Shown here: in pieces, positions 1 to 8,321 of the stretch | How positions within the stretch are numbered: the first letter of the stretch is position 1 | Layout of the letters: each line of letters begins with the position of its first letter | Assembly: GCF_008079445.1 (NCBI RefSeq) | Contig: NZ_VRYH01000003.1 | Location: forward strand, 248,001 to 312,000 | DNA: 64,000 nt | Direction of reading: 5' to 3' | Source: Aidingimonas lacisalsi | Lineage (GTDB): Bacteria > Pseudomonadota > Gammaproteobacteria > Pseudomonadales > Halomonadaceae | Notes under the pieces: model-generated | The model's input: only the letters and a program-made list of their open reading frames with translations | Database searches by the model: none | Told to the model about the DNA's origin: nothing | Made by a program: the position numbers and the translations under genes

Positions 1-872
1 CCTTCAAGTAGCGACACTATGGCAGCACCATCCAATTCGCCCTTATCCTGGGAAATCAGCATGCTGTAGAGGGAGTTGGCGGTACCCGCCATGGGCATGG
101 AAACGTTCAAGGCATTAGCGGCGTCCTGCAGCATATGCAGGTCCTTGAGAATCTGCCGGGCGTAGCCACGCGGTTCGAAGTCGTTCTCGACCATGCGGGG
201 CAAAAGGTCGTTGAGCAGATTGCTGCCGGCATAGCCCGAGGAGAGGGCGTCGGGGATCTTGCTGACATCGATGCCGAAACGGTTGCCGAGGTTACAGGCT
301 TCGGCGATCACGCAGTAGTTGGAGAGCACGAGTGCCTGGTTGATCAGTTTGGTGGCTTGTCCGGCCCCAACCTCGCCCATTCGAGTGAATTGCCCAAGGG
401 TAGCCATCAATGGTTGGATAGCGTCGATGGTGGTCTGGTCGCCACCGGCCATGATGGCCAGGCGTCCCTCGGCGGCGGCGCCGGGGCCACCGGATACCGG
501 GGCGTCGACGAATTGCATGCCGCTCCGGTCCAGCAAGGTCTGCGCCAGGCGCTTGGTGGTCTCGAGCTCTGTCGTGGAGTGGTCGACCACGGTCTTGCCC
601 TGGCCCTGAGTGACCTCGGCAATGCCACCCTCACCGAGGATGACCGCTTCCACGGCAGTCGTGGAGATCACGCACAGCTGGATGATCTCGGTACGCTCGA
701 CGACCTTGGCCGGCGACTCGGCAATCTCGACGCCGTTGGCCCTGGCGGCCTGGCAACAGGCGTCGTCGATGTCGTAGCCGATGACGGAATAGCCACTTTC
801 GACGAGGCGCGAGGTGAAGCCGGCGCCCATCTTGCCGAGGCCGATGAAACCGATAGTTGGCTTGCTTGTCAT
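1..872 (-). CDS. NAD(P)-dependent 3-hydroxyisobutyrate dehydrogenase-like oxidoreductase, 3' end cut by window edge
   Basis: Beta-hydroxyacid dehydrogenase family, which oxidises short hydroxy acids with NAD(P). About 290 residues are visible and the C-terminus lies outside the window. The N-terminus shows the dinucleotide-binding motif GFIGLGKMG. The middle has the family substrate-loop segment DAPVSGGPGAAAEGR, and the catalytic lysine sits in GAGQATKLINQ at about residue 175. The ATG at 870-872 is preceded by AAGGAGTAG (complement of 878-886), a strong ribosome-binding site. It follows dctM by 48 bp on the same strand and probably closes the TRAP operon. In acid-sugar pathways such enzymes (LtnD/DtnD type) work with PdxA2-type enzymes, which fits the neighbours, but the substrate is not known. 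Confidence 0.85.
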   Translation of the reverse strand, partial: MTSKPTIGFIGLGKMGAGFTSRLVESGYSVIGYDIDDACCQAARANGVEIAESPAKVVERTEIIQLCVISTTAVEAVILGEGGIAEVTQGQGKTVVDHSTTELETTKRLAQTLLDRSGMQFVDAPVSGGPGAAAEGRLAIMAGGDQTTIDAIQPLMATLGQFTRMGEVGAGQATKLINQALVLSNYCVIAEACNLGNRFGIDVSKIPDALSSGYAGSNLLNDLLPRMVENDFEPRGYARQILKDLHMLQDAANALNVSMPMAGTANSLYSMLISQDKGELDGAAIVSLLE

Positions 873-920
873 TTTACTACTCCTTCTTGCCAGTACAGTC
901 ATTGTTTGAGGCTCTGCGAC

Positions 921-2195
921 TTAGCGCAGGAAGCCTGGCAGCCACAGTACTAGGTCAGTTGAGAATGTAATGATGGCCAGAGTGATCAGCAGGGGGATAT
1001 AGAATGGCATCAGCGCTTTCAGCAGCTGACGCAGCGACACCTGGGCGATCGATGAAACGAGGAACAATGACAGGCCCATGGGTGGGGTCAGCAACCCGAT
1101 CATCAGGTTGAAGATGGCGACGACGCCAAGGTGTACTGGATCGACCCCTGCAAGCACCATGGGGGGCGCCACGATAGGCACGATCAACAGGGTCGCAGTG
1201 GTCGAGTCGAGAAAGATGCCGGCGATAAAGAAGATCAGGTTGGCGATGAGCAGCAGCATGAGTGGGTCTTTGGATATCTGCAGTATGAATGCAGCAAACT
1301 GCTGTGGGATCTGCTCGACGGACAAGATCCAGCCAAACATAGAGGCCGCAGCCACGATGATCAGTATTGCACTTGTTGTCTTCAAAGTGGCCATCATCGA
1401 GCTTATCAAGTGCGACCAGGTCAGTTCCCTGTAGAAAAGCGAGCTGACCAACAGCACGTAGGCGACGGTAACAGCTGCGGCTTCCGTCGGGGTGAACAGG
1501 CCCAACAACATGCCTGAGATCATCAACACTGGGGCCAGAAGTGCCGGCAAAGCGGGTAGGAATGACCGATACACTTCCCTGGTCGTGGGAAGCCTTGGGG
1601 CGCGAGGCATGTCGTGCTTGATGGCCAGAATGGCCGCGGTGATCATGAGCAGCGCCGTGCAAATCAAGGCCGGAACGATCCCGGCGAGGAGCAGTTGCAC
1701 GATGGAGACGCTCGTGACGGACCCATAGACGATCAACGGGATGCTGGGGGGGAATATCGGACCCACGACGGCCGATGAAGCCGTGACCGCCGCAGAGAAG
1801 GGCGCCCCATAGCCGCGTTTCTTCATGGCTTCGATTTCTATCTTGCCAAGCCCCCCCACATCCGCAAGAGATGCGCCTGACATGCCCGAAAATATCAGGC
1901 TCGAGAAGATATTGACCTGTGCCAGTCCCCCTGGGGCTCGGCCAACCAGGGTATTGGCAAAATGAAAAATCCTGTCCGTGATGCCGGACTGGTTCATCAA
2001 GTTGCCAACAAAGATGAATATGGGCACGGCAACCAATGGAAAACTATCGAGAGAATAGGTGAGGCGCTGGCCGAGAAGCCCTACCGGAAAGCCCTCGATG
2101 AGTACATAGACCACGGAAGGAATGAGGATGGCATAAACGACAGGGAATCCGAGCAGGAAGAATACTAAAAAAAGAGCCAGTATCATGAAGCCCAT
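921..2195 (-). CDS. dctM: TRAP transporter large permease (DctM family)
   Basis: Large membrane subunit of a tripartite ATP-independent periplasmic transporter, which drives uptake of organic acids with the sodium or proton gradient. The 424-residue protein is almost wholly hydrophobic, with about twelve membrane segments, and carries family-typical stretches such as PTEAAAVTVAYVLL and GLLTPPMG. Length is normal for DctM. It begins 9 bp after the stop of dctQ on the same strand, so the order is dctP-dctQ-dctM. The substrate cannot be read from the permease. The neighbouring hydroxyacid dehydrogenases and PdxA-family enzyme suggest a hydroxy- or sugar-acid. Confidence 0.93.
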   Translation of the reverse strand: MGFMILALFLVFFLLGFPVVYAILIPSVVYVLIEGFPVGLLGQRLTYSLDSFPLVAVPIFIFVGNLMNQSGITDRIFHFANTLVGRAPGGLAQVNIFSSLIFSGMSGASLADVGGLGKIEIEAMKKRGYGAPFSAAVTASSAVVGPIFPPSIPLIVYGSVTSVSIVQLLLAGIVPALICTALLMITAAILAIKHDMPRAPRLPTTREVYRSFLPALPALLAPVLMISGMLLGLFTPTEAAAVTVAYVLLVSSLFYRELTWSHLISSMMATLKTTSAILIIVAAASMFGWILSVEQIPQQFAAFILQISKDPLMLLLIANLIFFIAGIFLDSTTATLLIVPIVAPPMVLAGVDPVHLGVVAIFNLMIGLLTPPMGLSLFLVSSIAQVSLRQLLKALMPFYIPLLITLAIITFSTDLVLWLPGFLR

Positions 2196-2204
2196 TATTT
2201 TTTC

Positions 2205-2672
2205 CTATATACCGATGCTATGTTTAGGGTGACGAGATCTTAACCCCTGACGGAAGTGCATGAAGGCGGCTCCCGCGAACCCCAGGAACGTGGTGCTGAA
2301 GAAGATCCAGTAGGGAATCTTCAGTACGGGGGTAGCCTTGTTGAGATTTGCCAGCACCGTGATGAACGCAGCATAAGCGATGAACAGGCATGCAAGTATG
2401 GAGAGCAGGGCTATGACCTTGTAGAGCGCTATCTTCAACTTGCTGGGCAATGTCTCGCGCAATTCAGCCATCTCGATGTTTTCACCGCTCGATATGGCCA
2501 ACGGATAAGAAGAAAAAACCAGACAAATAAGCAAGAAGCGAGTGAGTTCTCCCGACCCGGGAATGGAGAACCCAAATACGGAGCGAGTGATGACCTGCAG
2601 GAAAGGAACGAATATCATTCCTGCGAGCAAGGCTAGGCAGAAAATTTCCAACAGTCTTTTTCCGGTTCTCAT
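2205..2672 (-). CDS. dctQ: TRAP transporter small permease (DctQ family)
   Basis: Small membrane subunit that partners DctM in the TRAP complex. It is 155 residues with four predicted membrane segments. The segment ITRSVFGFSIPGSGELTRFLL matches the usual DctQ pattern, in which a glutamate-containing GxxE motif precedes the second helix. The short C-terminus is basic. The gene lies between dctP and dctM. A long intercistronic hairpin (2699-2726) separates it from dctP, so expression is probably lower than that of the binding protein. Confidence 0.9.
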   Translation of the reverse strand: MRTGKRLLEIFCLALLAGMIFVPFLQVITRSVFGFSIPGSGELTRFLLICLVFSSYPLAISSGENIEMAELRETLPSKLKIALYKVIALLSILACLFIAYAAFITVLANLNKATPVLKIPYWIFFSTTFLGFAGAAFMHFRQGLRSRHPKHSIGI

Positions 2673-2698
2673 GCTTGCGACCCTATGCGGTTGGTAAT

Positions 2699-2726
2699 GG
2701 CAGCAAGGGCAACTGCCCTTGCTGCC
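2699..2726 (-). terminator. intercistronic hairpin between dctP and dctQ
   Basis: The 13-base arm 2699-2711 is perfectly complementary to 2714-2726. The hairpin starts 7 bp after the dctP stop codon. No run of T follows on the transcribed strand, so it is more likely an mRNA-stabilising or attenuating structure than a full terminator. Such elements are common after the binding-protein gene of transport operons, where excess binding protein is needed. Confidence 0.7.
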
Positions 2727-2732
2727 AAACTA

Positions 2733-3722
2733 TTACTCTATTTCCGAAATTTGCTCGATATAGGGTTCAAAGTTAGGGTAGTCTTCGTTGATTTGTGCAA
2801 GGACCTGATCGCGGAAGGCATCCAGATCGAGGCCATTCTCCTCGGTGATGAAGGTCATGCCCTTTTCGGTCAGTTCATCGACCAGGCGAGCCTCACGCTC
2901 TTGTGCCCATTGGAGGGATTCCTGGGCTTTCTCCTCGAGTATCCGTGTGATGGTTTCCTGATGGTCTTCATCAAAGGACTGCCATGTTTCCTCGTTGATG
3001 AACACGGCCAGTATGGAGTGCATGTGCCCGGTCATTGAAACATGGGACTGCACTTCATAAAGGCTGTTGGACATGAGCATGGTCAGTGGGTTTTCCTGGC
3101 CAACCACGAGCCCGGTCATCAACGAGGTCGGAAGTTCGGAGACTTCAACGGGAGTCGGGTCGGCGCCAAACCCATTGACCATGGAAATCCATATGTCGAG
3201 CGGTACGGCGCGGAAGGGCTTGCCTTCCAGATCGGCGGGGGAGTGAACGGGGAAGTTGGCGGTAATGTGCCGTGCCCCGCGGTACATCCTGCCGATGATG
3301 CGCATGTCGCCCTCTTCAATGAGCCGCTTATTCATTTCGCTGACGACGGGTGATTGCGGGTCGGTGGCTTTCAATGCATGTTCTTTATCACGATAAATGA
3401 AGGGAGCATTGAATACGGCTATATCGGGGACGATCTGGGCGAGCGAGGCAAATTCGTGATGTGCTAGTGAGATTGAGCCAAGGGACACACCGTCGACCAT
3501 TTCAGCGACATCGCCAAGCTGGCTTGCCGGGAACAGGTCGATCGTTATTTCACCGTCGGTGGCCTCTTCGATGGCGGCTGATGCTTCTGACGCATAGCGT
3601 GTCTGCGAATCGCCTTCCGAACCGACATGCGCATAGCGCAGTGTTTCGGCCGATACTGAGGCAGAGGCGAAGCTAACAGTTAAAGTGGCAATTGTTAGAG
3701 CGAGCTTTTTCTTGAGAAACAT
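2733..3722 (-). CDS. dctP: TRAP transporter solute-binding protein (DctP family)
   Basis: Periplasmic binding protein that captures the substrate for DctQM. It is 329 residues with a clear Sec signal peptide (MFLKKK, hydrophobic core, cleavage near ASVSA/ET at about residue 25). Family features include GDSQTRYASEASAAIEEAT near the N-terminus, the segment GKPFRAVPLDIWISMV, and GLVVGQENPLTML, where DctP proteins usually have GxxDGQENP. The conserved arginine that binds a carboxylate is expected near RAV or RGARHI. It is the first gene of the TRAP operon. The operator-like palindrome at 3900-3914 lies about 177 bp upstream. Confidence 0.92.
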   Translation of the reverse strand: MFLKKKLALTIATLTVSFASASVSAETLRYAHVGSEGDSQTRYASEASAAIEEATDGEITIDLFPASQLGDVAEMVDGVSLGSISLAHHEFASLAQIVPDIAVFNAPFIYRDKEHALKATDPQSPVVSEMNKRLIEEGDMRIIGRMYRGARHITANFPVHSPADLEGKPFRAVPLDIWISMVNGFGADPTPVEVSELPTSLMTGLVVGQENPLTMLMSNSLYEVQSHVSMTGHMHSILAVFINEETWQSFDEDHQETITRILEEKAQESLQWAQEREARLVDELTEKGMTFITEENGLDLDAFRDQVLAQINEDYPNFEPYIEQISEIE

Positions 3723-3776
3723 CTTGCACCTCTATTTTGTTGACGTGCCGTTAAGGCTGATTTTGTTATCGTTTAT

Positions 3777-3800
3777 CTCTGAGTATTCAGTTACTCAGAG
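3777..3800 (-). other. hairpin in the dctP leader
   Basis: The arm CTCTGAGTA (3777-3785) pairs perfectly with TACTCAGAG (3792-3800) across a six-base loop. It lies in the long untranslated stretch between the operator site at 3900 and the dctP start. No T run follows, so a structural or regulatory role in the leader is only a guess. Confidence 0.4.
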
Positions 3801-3899
3801 TGTTCTGGATCCATCCTGGCTCTTTCTTGCCTAATTGGCAGCGTGTCCTTGCGATGGCGAAAGATTCCAACCTGCTACACACTTTAGACTATGTCATTA

Positions 3900-3914
3900 T
3901 GAACTCATAATTCA
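3900..3914 (-). promoter_or_regulatory. palindromic operator-like site upstream of dctP
   Basis: The minus-strand reading TGAATTATGAGTTCA is identical, base for base, to the site at 9070-9084 and closely matches the sites at 7779-7793 and 8959-8973. The form TGAAT-N5-RTTCA is an imperfect inverted repeat of the kind bound by GntR-, IclR- or similar dimeric regulators. It lies directly after the pdxA-like stop codon and about 177 bp before dctP. Confidence 0.65.
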
Positions 3915-4952
3915 TTATTGTTTAATAGACTTTTGTCTACCGCTTCGATGCGTCACATGATGCCGACCCATACGACAGGCAATGTTGAAGGCGTGGCGCA
4001 TGGCCTCGACGTTGGCTTGGCCTTGACCGGCGATATCGAAAGCGGTGCCATGGGCGGGCGTGGTGATAGGGAGTGGCAGGCCACCCTGCACCGTCACGCC
4101 TCTTTCAAAGCCAAGCAGCTTAAGGGCGATCTGGCCCTGATCATGGTACATCGTAACGACACCATCGAACTCGCCGTCGTGGGCCCGACGAAAGATGGTG
4201 TCGGCGGGGATAGGCCCCTGAGCGGGATAGCCAGCGTCGGCGCACTCGGCGATGGCAGGGGCGATGATATCGATTTCCTCGCGACCGCAGGTGCCGCCTT
4301 CACCAGCATGGGGGTTGAGTCCAGCCACGGCGATGCGAGGCTCAGCCACACCCGCAGCCTTCAGTGCGCCATAGATTAGACGGGTGGCACCTAGGATGCG
4401 TTCTCGTGTAACGAACGAGGCAGCCTCGCTCAGCGGCACATGTGACGAAATCCGAGAAGTCCAGAGATTGCCTAGAGTATTGAATTCACAGAAATAACTG
4501 TCGACCTTGAGACGTTCAGCGAAAAAATGCAGCTCATCTTCATACTTCAGGCCTCCCCGCTTCATCGATAGCTTGTTGAGGGGGGCAAAGCAGATGGCGT
4601 CGATCTGGCCTTCCTGAGCCGCATCTAGGCATCGTTTTAATATCTCAAGGACCGAAGCTCCACCTGCCGCACTGACCTGAGCATAGCGAATACCGTCGTG
4701 CAGCACAGTCTCTACGGGTAATAATACTGGGCTGTCAGCCTGATGGGCTTCAGCGAACGAACCGACCTCGGGAAGGTGTTGTCTTGTTCCCGCGACTCGT
4801 TGACCTTCCTCCCAGAGCCAGCGATCTCCTACGACCACGATCTGGGCTTGGTTGATTGCCTCTTTATCCGATAGGAGCTTGGCGATCAGCTCTGGGCCGA
4901 TCCCGGCTGGGTCACCCAGTGTTAGTGCGATACAGGGGGGCTGTTGGGACAT
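3915..4952 (-). CDS. PdxA-family NAD-dependent 4-phospho-hydroxyacid dehydrogenase (PdxA2-like)
   Basis: Member of the PdxA family, which oxidises and decarboxylates 4-phosphorylated hydroxy acids such as 4-phosphohydroxy-L-threonine (vitamin B6), 4-phospho-D-threonate or 4-phospho-erythronate. It is 345 residues. Visible motifs are LTLGDPAGIGPELIAKLL at the N-terminus, APLNKLSMKRGG, ISSHVPLSEA (metal-binding histidine), NPHAGEGG, and MYHDQGQIALKLLGF followed by HGTAFDIAGQG. The catabolic context favours PdxA2-type acid-sugar catabolism over vitamin B6 synthesis. The DUF1537 kinase that normally supplies the phosphorylated substrate is not in the window. The last codons overlap the second half of a duplicated regulatory motif (AGACTTTTGTCT, 3927-3938). 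Confidence 0.88.
   Translation of the reverse strand: MSQQPPCIALTLGDPAGIGPELIAKLLSDKEAINQAQIVVVGDRWLWEEGQRVAGTRQHLPEVGSFAEAHQADSPVLLPVETVLHDGIRYAQVSAAGGASVLEILKRCLDAAQEGQIDAICFAPLNKLSMKRGGLKYEDELHFFAERLKVDSYFCEFNTLGNLWTSRISSHVPLSEAASFVTRERILGATRLIYGALKAAGVAEPRIAVAGLNPHAGEGGTCGREEIDIIAPAIAECADAGYPAQGPIPADTIFRRAHDGEFDGVVTMYHDQGQIALKLLGFERGVTVQGGLPLPITTPAHGTAFDIAGQGQANVEAMRHAFNIACRMGRHHVTHRSGRQKSIKQ
3927..3938. promoter_or_regulatory. AGAC-N4-GTCT palindrome, copy 1
   Basis: The perfect palindrome-like element AGACTTTTGTCT lies exactly 12 bases from the edge of the operator-like site 3900-3914. The same element with the same 12-base spacing recurs at 7806-7817 next to site 7779-7793, upstream of the aldehyde dehydrogenase operon. 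Copy 1 lies inside the last codons of the PdxA-family gene. Confidence 0.55.
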
Positions 4953-5216
4953 GGATTCGAGTCTCCGTAGTAGATGTTTTCTTGTTTTCTGCCAGATTCG
5001 TCGGTCAGGATTGGCATCTGTAACAATGTTCCTGGATACTTAGGTCTGCTATAACTCGGCGGCGTGGATCCTTGGCAAGTTATTGGATTATATGGCTGCT
5101 CCATCACTCACAAGTGCGAGCCGCTCTCTAAGATAACCGCTAACTCGTCGGCGAATTGAGGCAGCAGGTCCGTATGGCTGCGTCATAGTGATCAGTGATA
5201 GCCATCAGACTCGTCA

Positions 5217-6128
5217 TCAGCTCGCCCATGGTCGATTGCCCCGCGCCAGAATACTGACAAGCTCGGGCACTGTAGCTTGCGCAAACCCTGAAGACTCGGC
5301 TTCGTCCAGTACCTGCACAATGTTCGATGCGGTTTTCCGAGTGGCGTCCAGGTCGGTTGCCATAGCCACGTAATACTCCATGTCTTTATGGGCATTGGCG
5401 ATACTGAAACGGAAGCCCGACGAGTCGTGGGACAGGATATAAGGACTCAGTCGATCGAGGACCGTTCCTGCTCCGCCCCCCTGAGCCAGTACGTCAATCA
5501 GAACCTTGGCGTCGACGCCACCACGCTCGGCGCAGGCGGCCGCTTCGGCCATCACGGTAGAAAAGCCGACCGAGACGAAGTTATGCAACAGCTTCAGAGT
5601 ATGGCCCGCGCCGACGGGACCGGCGTGCTTGATGTTTTCTGCATAGCTTTGCAGCAAGGGCAGTAGAGTTTCATAGAGATCGTGATCTCCGCCCACGATC
5701 AGGTTGAGTCGCCCCTCGGCGGCCTCCTTGGGGGTGCGTGTCATCGGCGCATCCACAAACCGTCCTCCCGCTGCCTCTACTGCCTCGGCAACCTTGACCG
5801 TCGAGCTCGGAATTGCGGTCGAGCAATCGATGACCACGGTTCCTGGCTGGATCCCTTGCAAGACGCCGCCTTCATGGAAGAGGACGGCTTCCACTTGGGG
5901 CGTGCCCGTGACACAAATAATGATGATGTCGGAGTGGTGGGCCAAATCCGCCCCCTCTGTGAATGGCACCGCCCCCTGGGCCACCAACTCGTCGACTGGT
6001 TGGTTGCCGAGGTGGTCGAGAAAACTGAGGGGCCACCCGGCGCGTTGGATGCTGCTGGCGATGCCGTGCCCCATTAAACCGATGCCGATCATGCCAACCC
6101 GCTGTTCCGATAACGGCTTGCTGTTCAT
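5217..6128 (-). CDS. NAD(P)-dependent oxidoreductase, 3-hydroxyisobutyrate dehydrogenase family
   Basis: Second beta-hydroxyacid dehydrogenase of this island, 303 residues. The cofactor motif VGMIGIGLMGHGIA is at residues 11-24. The substrate loop DAPMTRTPKEAAEGRLNLIVGG replaces the more usual DAPVSGG with DAPMTRT, a variant seen in several family branches. The catalytic lysine is in GAGHTLKLLHNFVSVG. The gene starts 32 bp after the aldehyde dehydrogenase stop on the same strand, so the two are probably co-transcribed. The oxidised product could feed the dehydrogenase next door, but the substrate is unknown. A gap of 264 bp (4953-5216) without a convincing gene separates it from the pdxA-like gene. 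Confidence 0.85.
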   Translation of the reverse strand: MNSKPLSEQRVGMIGIGLMGHGIASSIQRAGWPLSFLDHLGNQPVDELVAQGAVPFTEGADLAHHSDIIIICVTGTPQVEAVLFHEGGVLQGIQPGTVVIDCSTAIPSSTVKVAEAVEAAGGRFVDAPMTRTPKEAAEGRLNLIVGGDHDLYETLLPLLQSYAENIKHAGPVGAGHTLKLLHNFVSVGFSTVMAEAAACAERGGVDAKVLIDVLAQGGGAGTVLDRLSPYILSHDSSGFRFSIANAHKDMEYYVAMATDLDATRKTASNIVQVLDEAESSGFAQATVPELVSILARGNRPWAS

Positions 6129-6160
6129 GTCCTGGTCCTGTGCTGTGTGTTGGTAATGCT

Positions 6161-7612
6161 TTAAAGGCCACCCATACAGAGATACTTGATCTCGATATAG
6201 TCATCGATGCCGTACTTGGAGCCCTCGCGGCCGATGCCGGACTCCTTGACCCCGCCAAAGGGAGCCAGCTCGCTTGAGATGATGCCTTCGTTGATGCCCA
6301 CGATGCCGCACTCCAGGGCTTCCGCGACGCGCCAGACGCGACCCACGTCACGTGTATAGAAGTAGCTGGCCAAGCCCAGCGTGGTGTCATTGGCCTGGCG
6401 GATCACGTCATCTTCATCGTTGAAGCGCAACAGCGGAGCCACGGGGCCAAAGGTTTCATCGTGCATGAGCATTGAGTTAGGGGAGACGTTTGTCAGGATC
6501 GTCGGCTGGAAGAAATTCCCCTGTAGCTCGTGGCGCTTCCCACCCAGGTGAACGCTAGCGCCCTTGGCTTTTGCATCCTCGATATGTTGTTCCACCTTTT
6601 CGACGGCTGCCAGGTTGATCAAAGGCCCCAGTGCGACTCCGTCCTTGAGGCCGTTGCCGACCTTTTGCGCGCTGACGGCTGTGGCCAGTCGGTCGGCAAA
6701 GTCGTCGTAGATCTTGTCGTGAACAAAAATCCTGTTCGCGCAGACACAGGTTTGGCCGGTGTTGCGAAACTTGGAGGCCATAACCCCTGCAACCGCCTGG
6801 TCGAGGTCGGCATCTTCGAAGATGATGAAGGGCGCATTGCCACCCAGCTCCATCGAGACCTTCTTGACAGTCTGAGCACAGGCGGTGAGTAGAACCTTGC
6901 CCACTGCCGTGGACCCAGTGAAGGAGAGCTTGCGGACTAGCGGATTCGAGGTCAGCTCATCACCCACGTCCCGAGCGCTGCCAGTCACCACGTTCAGTAC
7001 CCCCCGGGGAACACCGGCCCGCTCGGCGAGCTCTGCCAGCGCCAAGGCCGAGTAGGGCGTACTGGAAGCGGGCTTGATGACTACGGTGCATCCGGCCGCC
7101 ATGGCTGCGGCGGCCTTTCGAGTGATCATGGCGTTGGGAAAGTTCCAGGGGGTGATGGCCGCGACCACTCCGACGGGTTCCCTGGTGACGACGATGCGGC
7201 GGTCATTGGCGTGGGCCGGGATAACATCGCCATAGATCCGCTTGGCCTCTTCGCCAAACCATTCTATAAAAGAGGCACCGTAGGCAATCTCCCCTCGAGC
7301 CTCATGGAGAGGCTTGCCCTGTTCTAGGGTCAGGATGTGTGCCAGATCCTCTTGATGTTCCATACATAGATCGAACCAATGTCGAAGGATCGAAGCGCGC
7401 TGCTTGGCCGTCCTGGCTTTCCATTCGGGAAGGGAACGATCGGCGGCATCGATTGCTGACCGGACTTGGGCTTGCGTCAGGTGCGGCACGGTCCCCAGCA
7501 GCGCATTGTCGGCAGGGTTGGTGACCTCGATGGCGGCCTGTCCCTCGGCATCGGTCCAACGGCCATCGATATAGCAGTGTTGCCTGAAAAGAGTGGGATC
7601 ACTCAGGTTCAT
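6161..7612 (-). CDS. NAD(P)-dependent succinate-/glutarate-semialdehyde dehydrogenase family protein
   Basis: Aldehyde dehydrogenase of the GabD branch, which oxidises a semialdehyde to a dicarboxylic acid. It is 483 residues. Visible are the substrate/cofactor segment ITPWNFPNAMITRKAAAAMAAG, the cofactor motif FTGSTAVGK, the catalytic glutamate in MELGGNAPF, and the nucleophile Cys289 in NTGQTCVCANR. The extra cysteine two residues on is common in this branch. The C-terminal GGVKESGIGREGSKYGIDDY is typical of GabD-like enzymes. It heads a transcription unit, and the composite regulatory element 7779-7817 lies about 166 bp upstream. Confidence 0.9.
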   Translation of the reverse strand: MNLSDPTLFRQHCYIDGRWTDAEGQAAIEVTNPADNALLGTVPHLTQAQVRSAIDAADRSLPEWKARTAKQRASILRHWFDLCMEHQEDLAHILTLEQGKPLHEARGEIAYGASFIEWFGEEAKRIYGDVIPAHANDRRIVVTREPVGVVAAITPWNFPNAMITRKAAAAMAAGCTVVIKPASSTPYSALALAELAERAGVPRGVLNVVTGSARDVGDELTSNPLVRKLSFTGSTAVGKVLLTACAQTVKKVSMELGGNAPFIIFEDADLDQAVAGVMASKFRNTGQTCVCANRIFVHDKIYDDFADRLATAVSAQKVGNGLKDGVALGPLINLAAVEKVEQHIEDAKAKGASVHLGGKRHELQGNFFQPTILTNVSPNSMLMHDETFGPVAPLLRFNDEDDVIRQANDTTLGLASYFYTRDVGRVWRVAEALECGIVGINEGIISSELAPFGGVKESGIGREGSKYGIDDYIEIKYLCMGGL

Positions 7613-7778
7613 CGAACCTCCTAAGCAGCTTGTTTTATTGAATGAGTCGCCATCTGTCGATCAATCCGCAGACGCAATGTTGGCTGCGATCGAACTCGCC
7701 CCTGATGCGTTTCTTAGTCACTCCTTTCCCTGCAGTGGCTGGTATGGGCGGGCAAAAGGATTAACATACCGCTAAACA

Positions 7779-7793
7779 TGAATTATGTATTCA
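7779..7793 (-). promoter_or_regulatory. operator-like palindrome upstream of the aldehyde dehydrogenase
   Basis: TGAATTATGTATTCA is a perfect inverted repeat (TGAAT-N5-ATTCA), the most symmetrical of the four related sites in the island. It lies 166 bp before the ATG of the aldehyde dehydrogenase. It is followed after 12 bases by the second copy of AGACTTTTGTCT (7806-7817). Confidence 0.65.
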
Positions 7794-7805
7794 AAAAGAT
7801 ATATT

Positions 7806-7817
7806 AGACTTTTGTCT
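7806..7817. promoter_or_regulatory. AGAC-N4-GTCT palindrome, copy 2
   Basis: AGACTTTTGTCT, identical to 3927-3938 and at the same 12-base distance from its neighbouring TGAAT-type site. Conserved sequence and spacing at two places suggest a paired protein-binding element or a duplicated promoter module. Confidence 0.55.
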
Positions 7818-8245
7818 GGACTCTGGCTGGGGAGCGTCATGGGGACCAGGAGGGAGAGGCAATCCGCTACTGTCGGTTTACCCTAGCCCACGGCTCTGGC
7901 ATTCAATTCAGTCGCGGTGAATCAAGGGACTGCTAAAGCCTGGCTGAAGTTTTTTGAGTAATGTTCGCGGGTTTTTCGGCTTGGAAGTTTTGCAGGAGTG
8001 AGTCGATAGAGACTTTTCCAGCAGTCAGCGTTGAGCATCCCCGTCACAGCCATAGGTTTTTGAATAATCTTGAAGGGGGTATCTGTTATGGCAGGGCTCG
8101 GAGAAGCCGTGCTCAACATCTATGAGTTATTGTTTTTCCAGTAAAAGCTAAGATTGTGGGGACCAAAAGCCTGTGGCCAGCCATCGCTATGGAATAACAG
8201 TGGCCAGTATTCCATTGAGCGGGATGGTGTTGGCCATTTACGAGT

Positions 8246-8279
8246 GCGACACGGCAAGGCGGATACCCTGCCGTGTCGC
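8246..8279 (-). terminator. hairpin downstream of the gamma-carbonic-anhydrase-like gene
   Basis: An 11-bp perfect stem (GCGACACGGCA, 8246-8256, with its complement 8269-8279) encloses a 12-base loop and lies 43 bp after the stop at 8322. The T content after the stem is weak, so it is a possible rather than a clear terminator. Confidence 0.45.
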
Positions 8280-8321
8280 GCTTCATCTGTTTATGAGGGT
8301 AAGTGGGAGGGGCGCTCAGAG

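Larger units (their letters stand above)
7613..8321. other. 709-bp intergenic stretch without a convincing gene
   Basis: Contains the regulatory module 7779-7817 and the hairpin 8246-8279. The rest (about 7820-8240) reads through only short open frames with no recognisable protein similarity on either strand. It may be decayed coding DNA. Confidence 0.5.
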
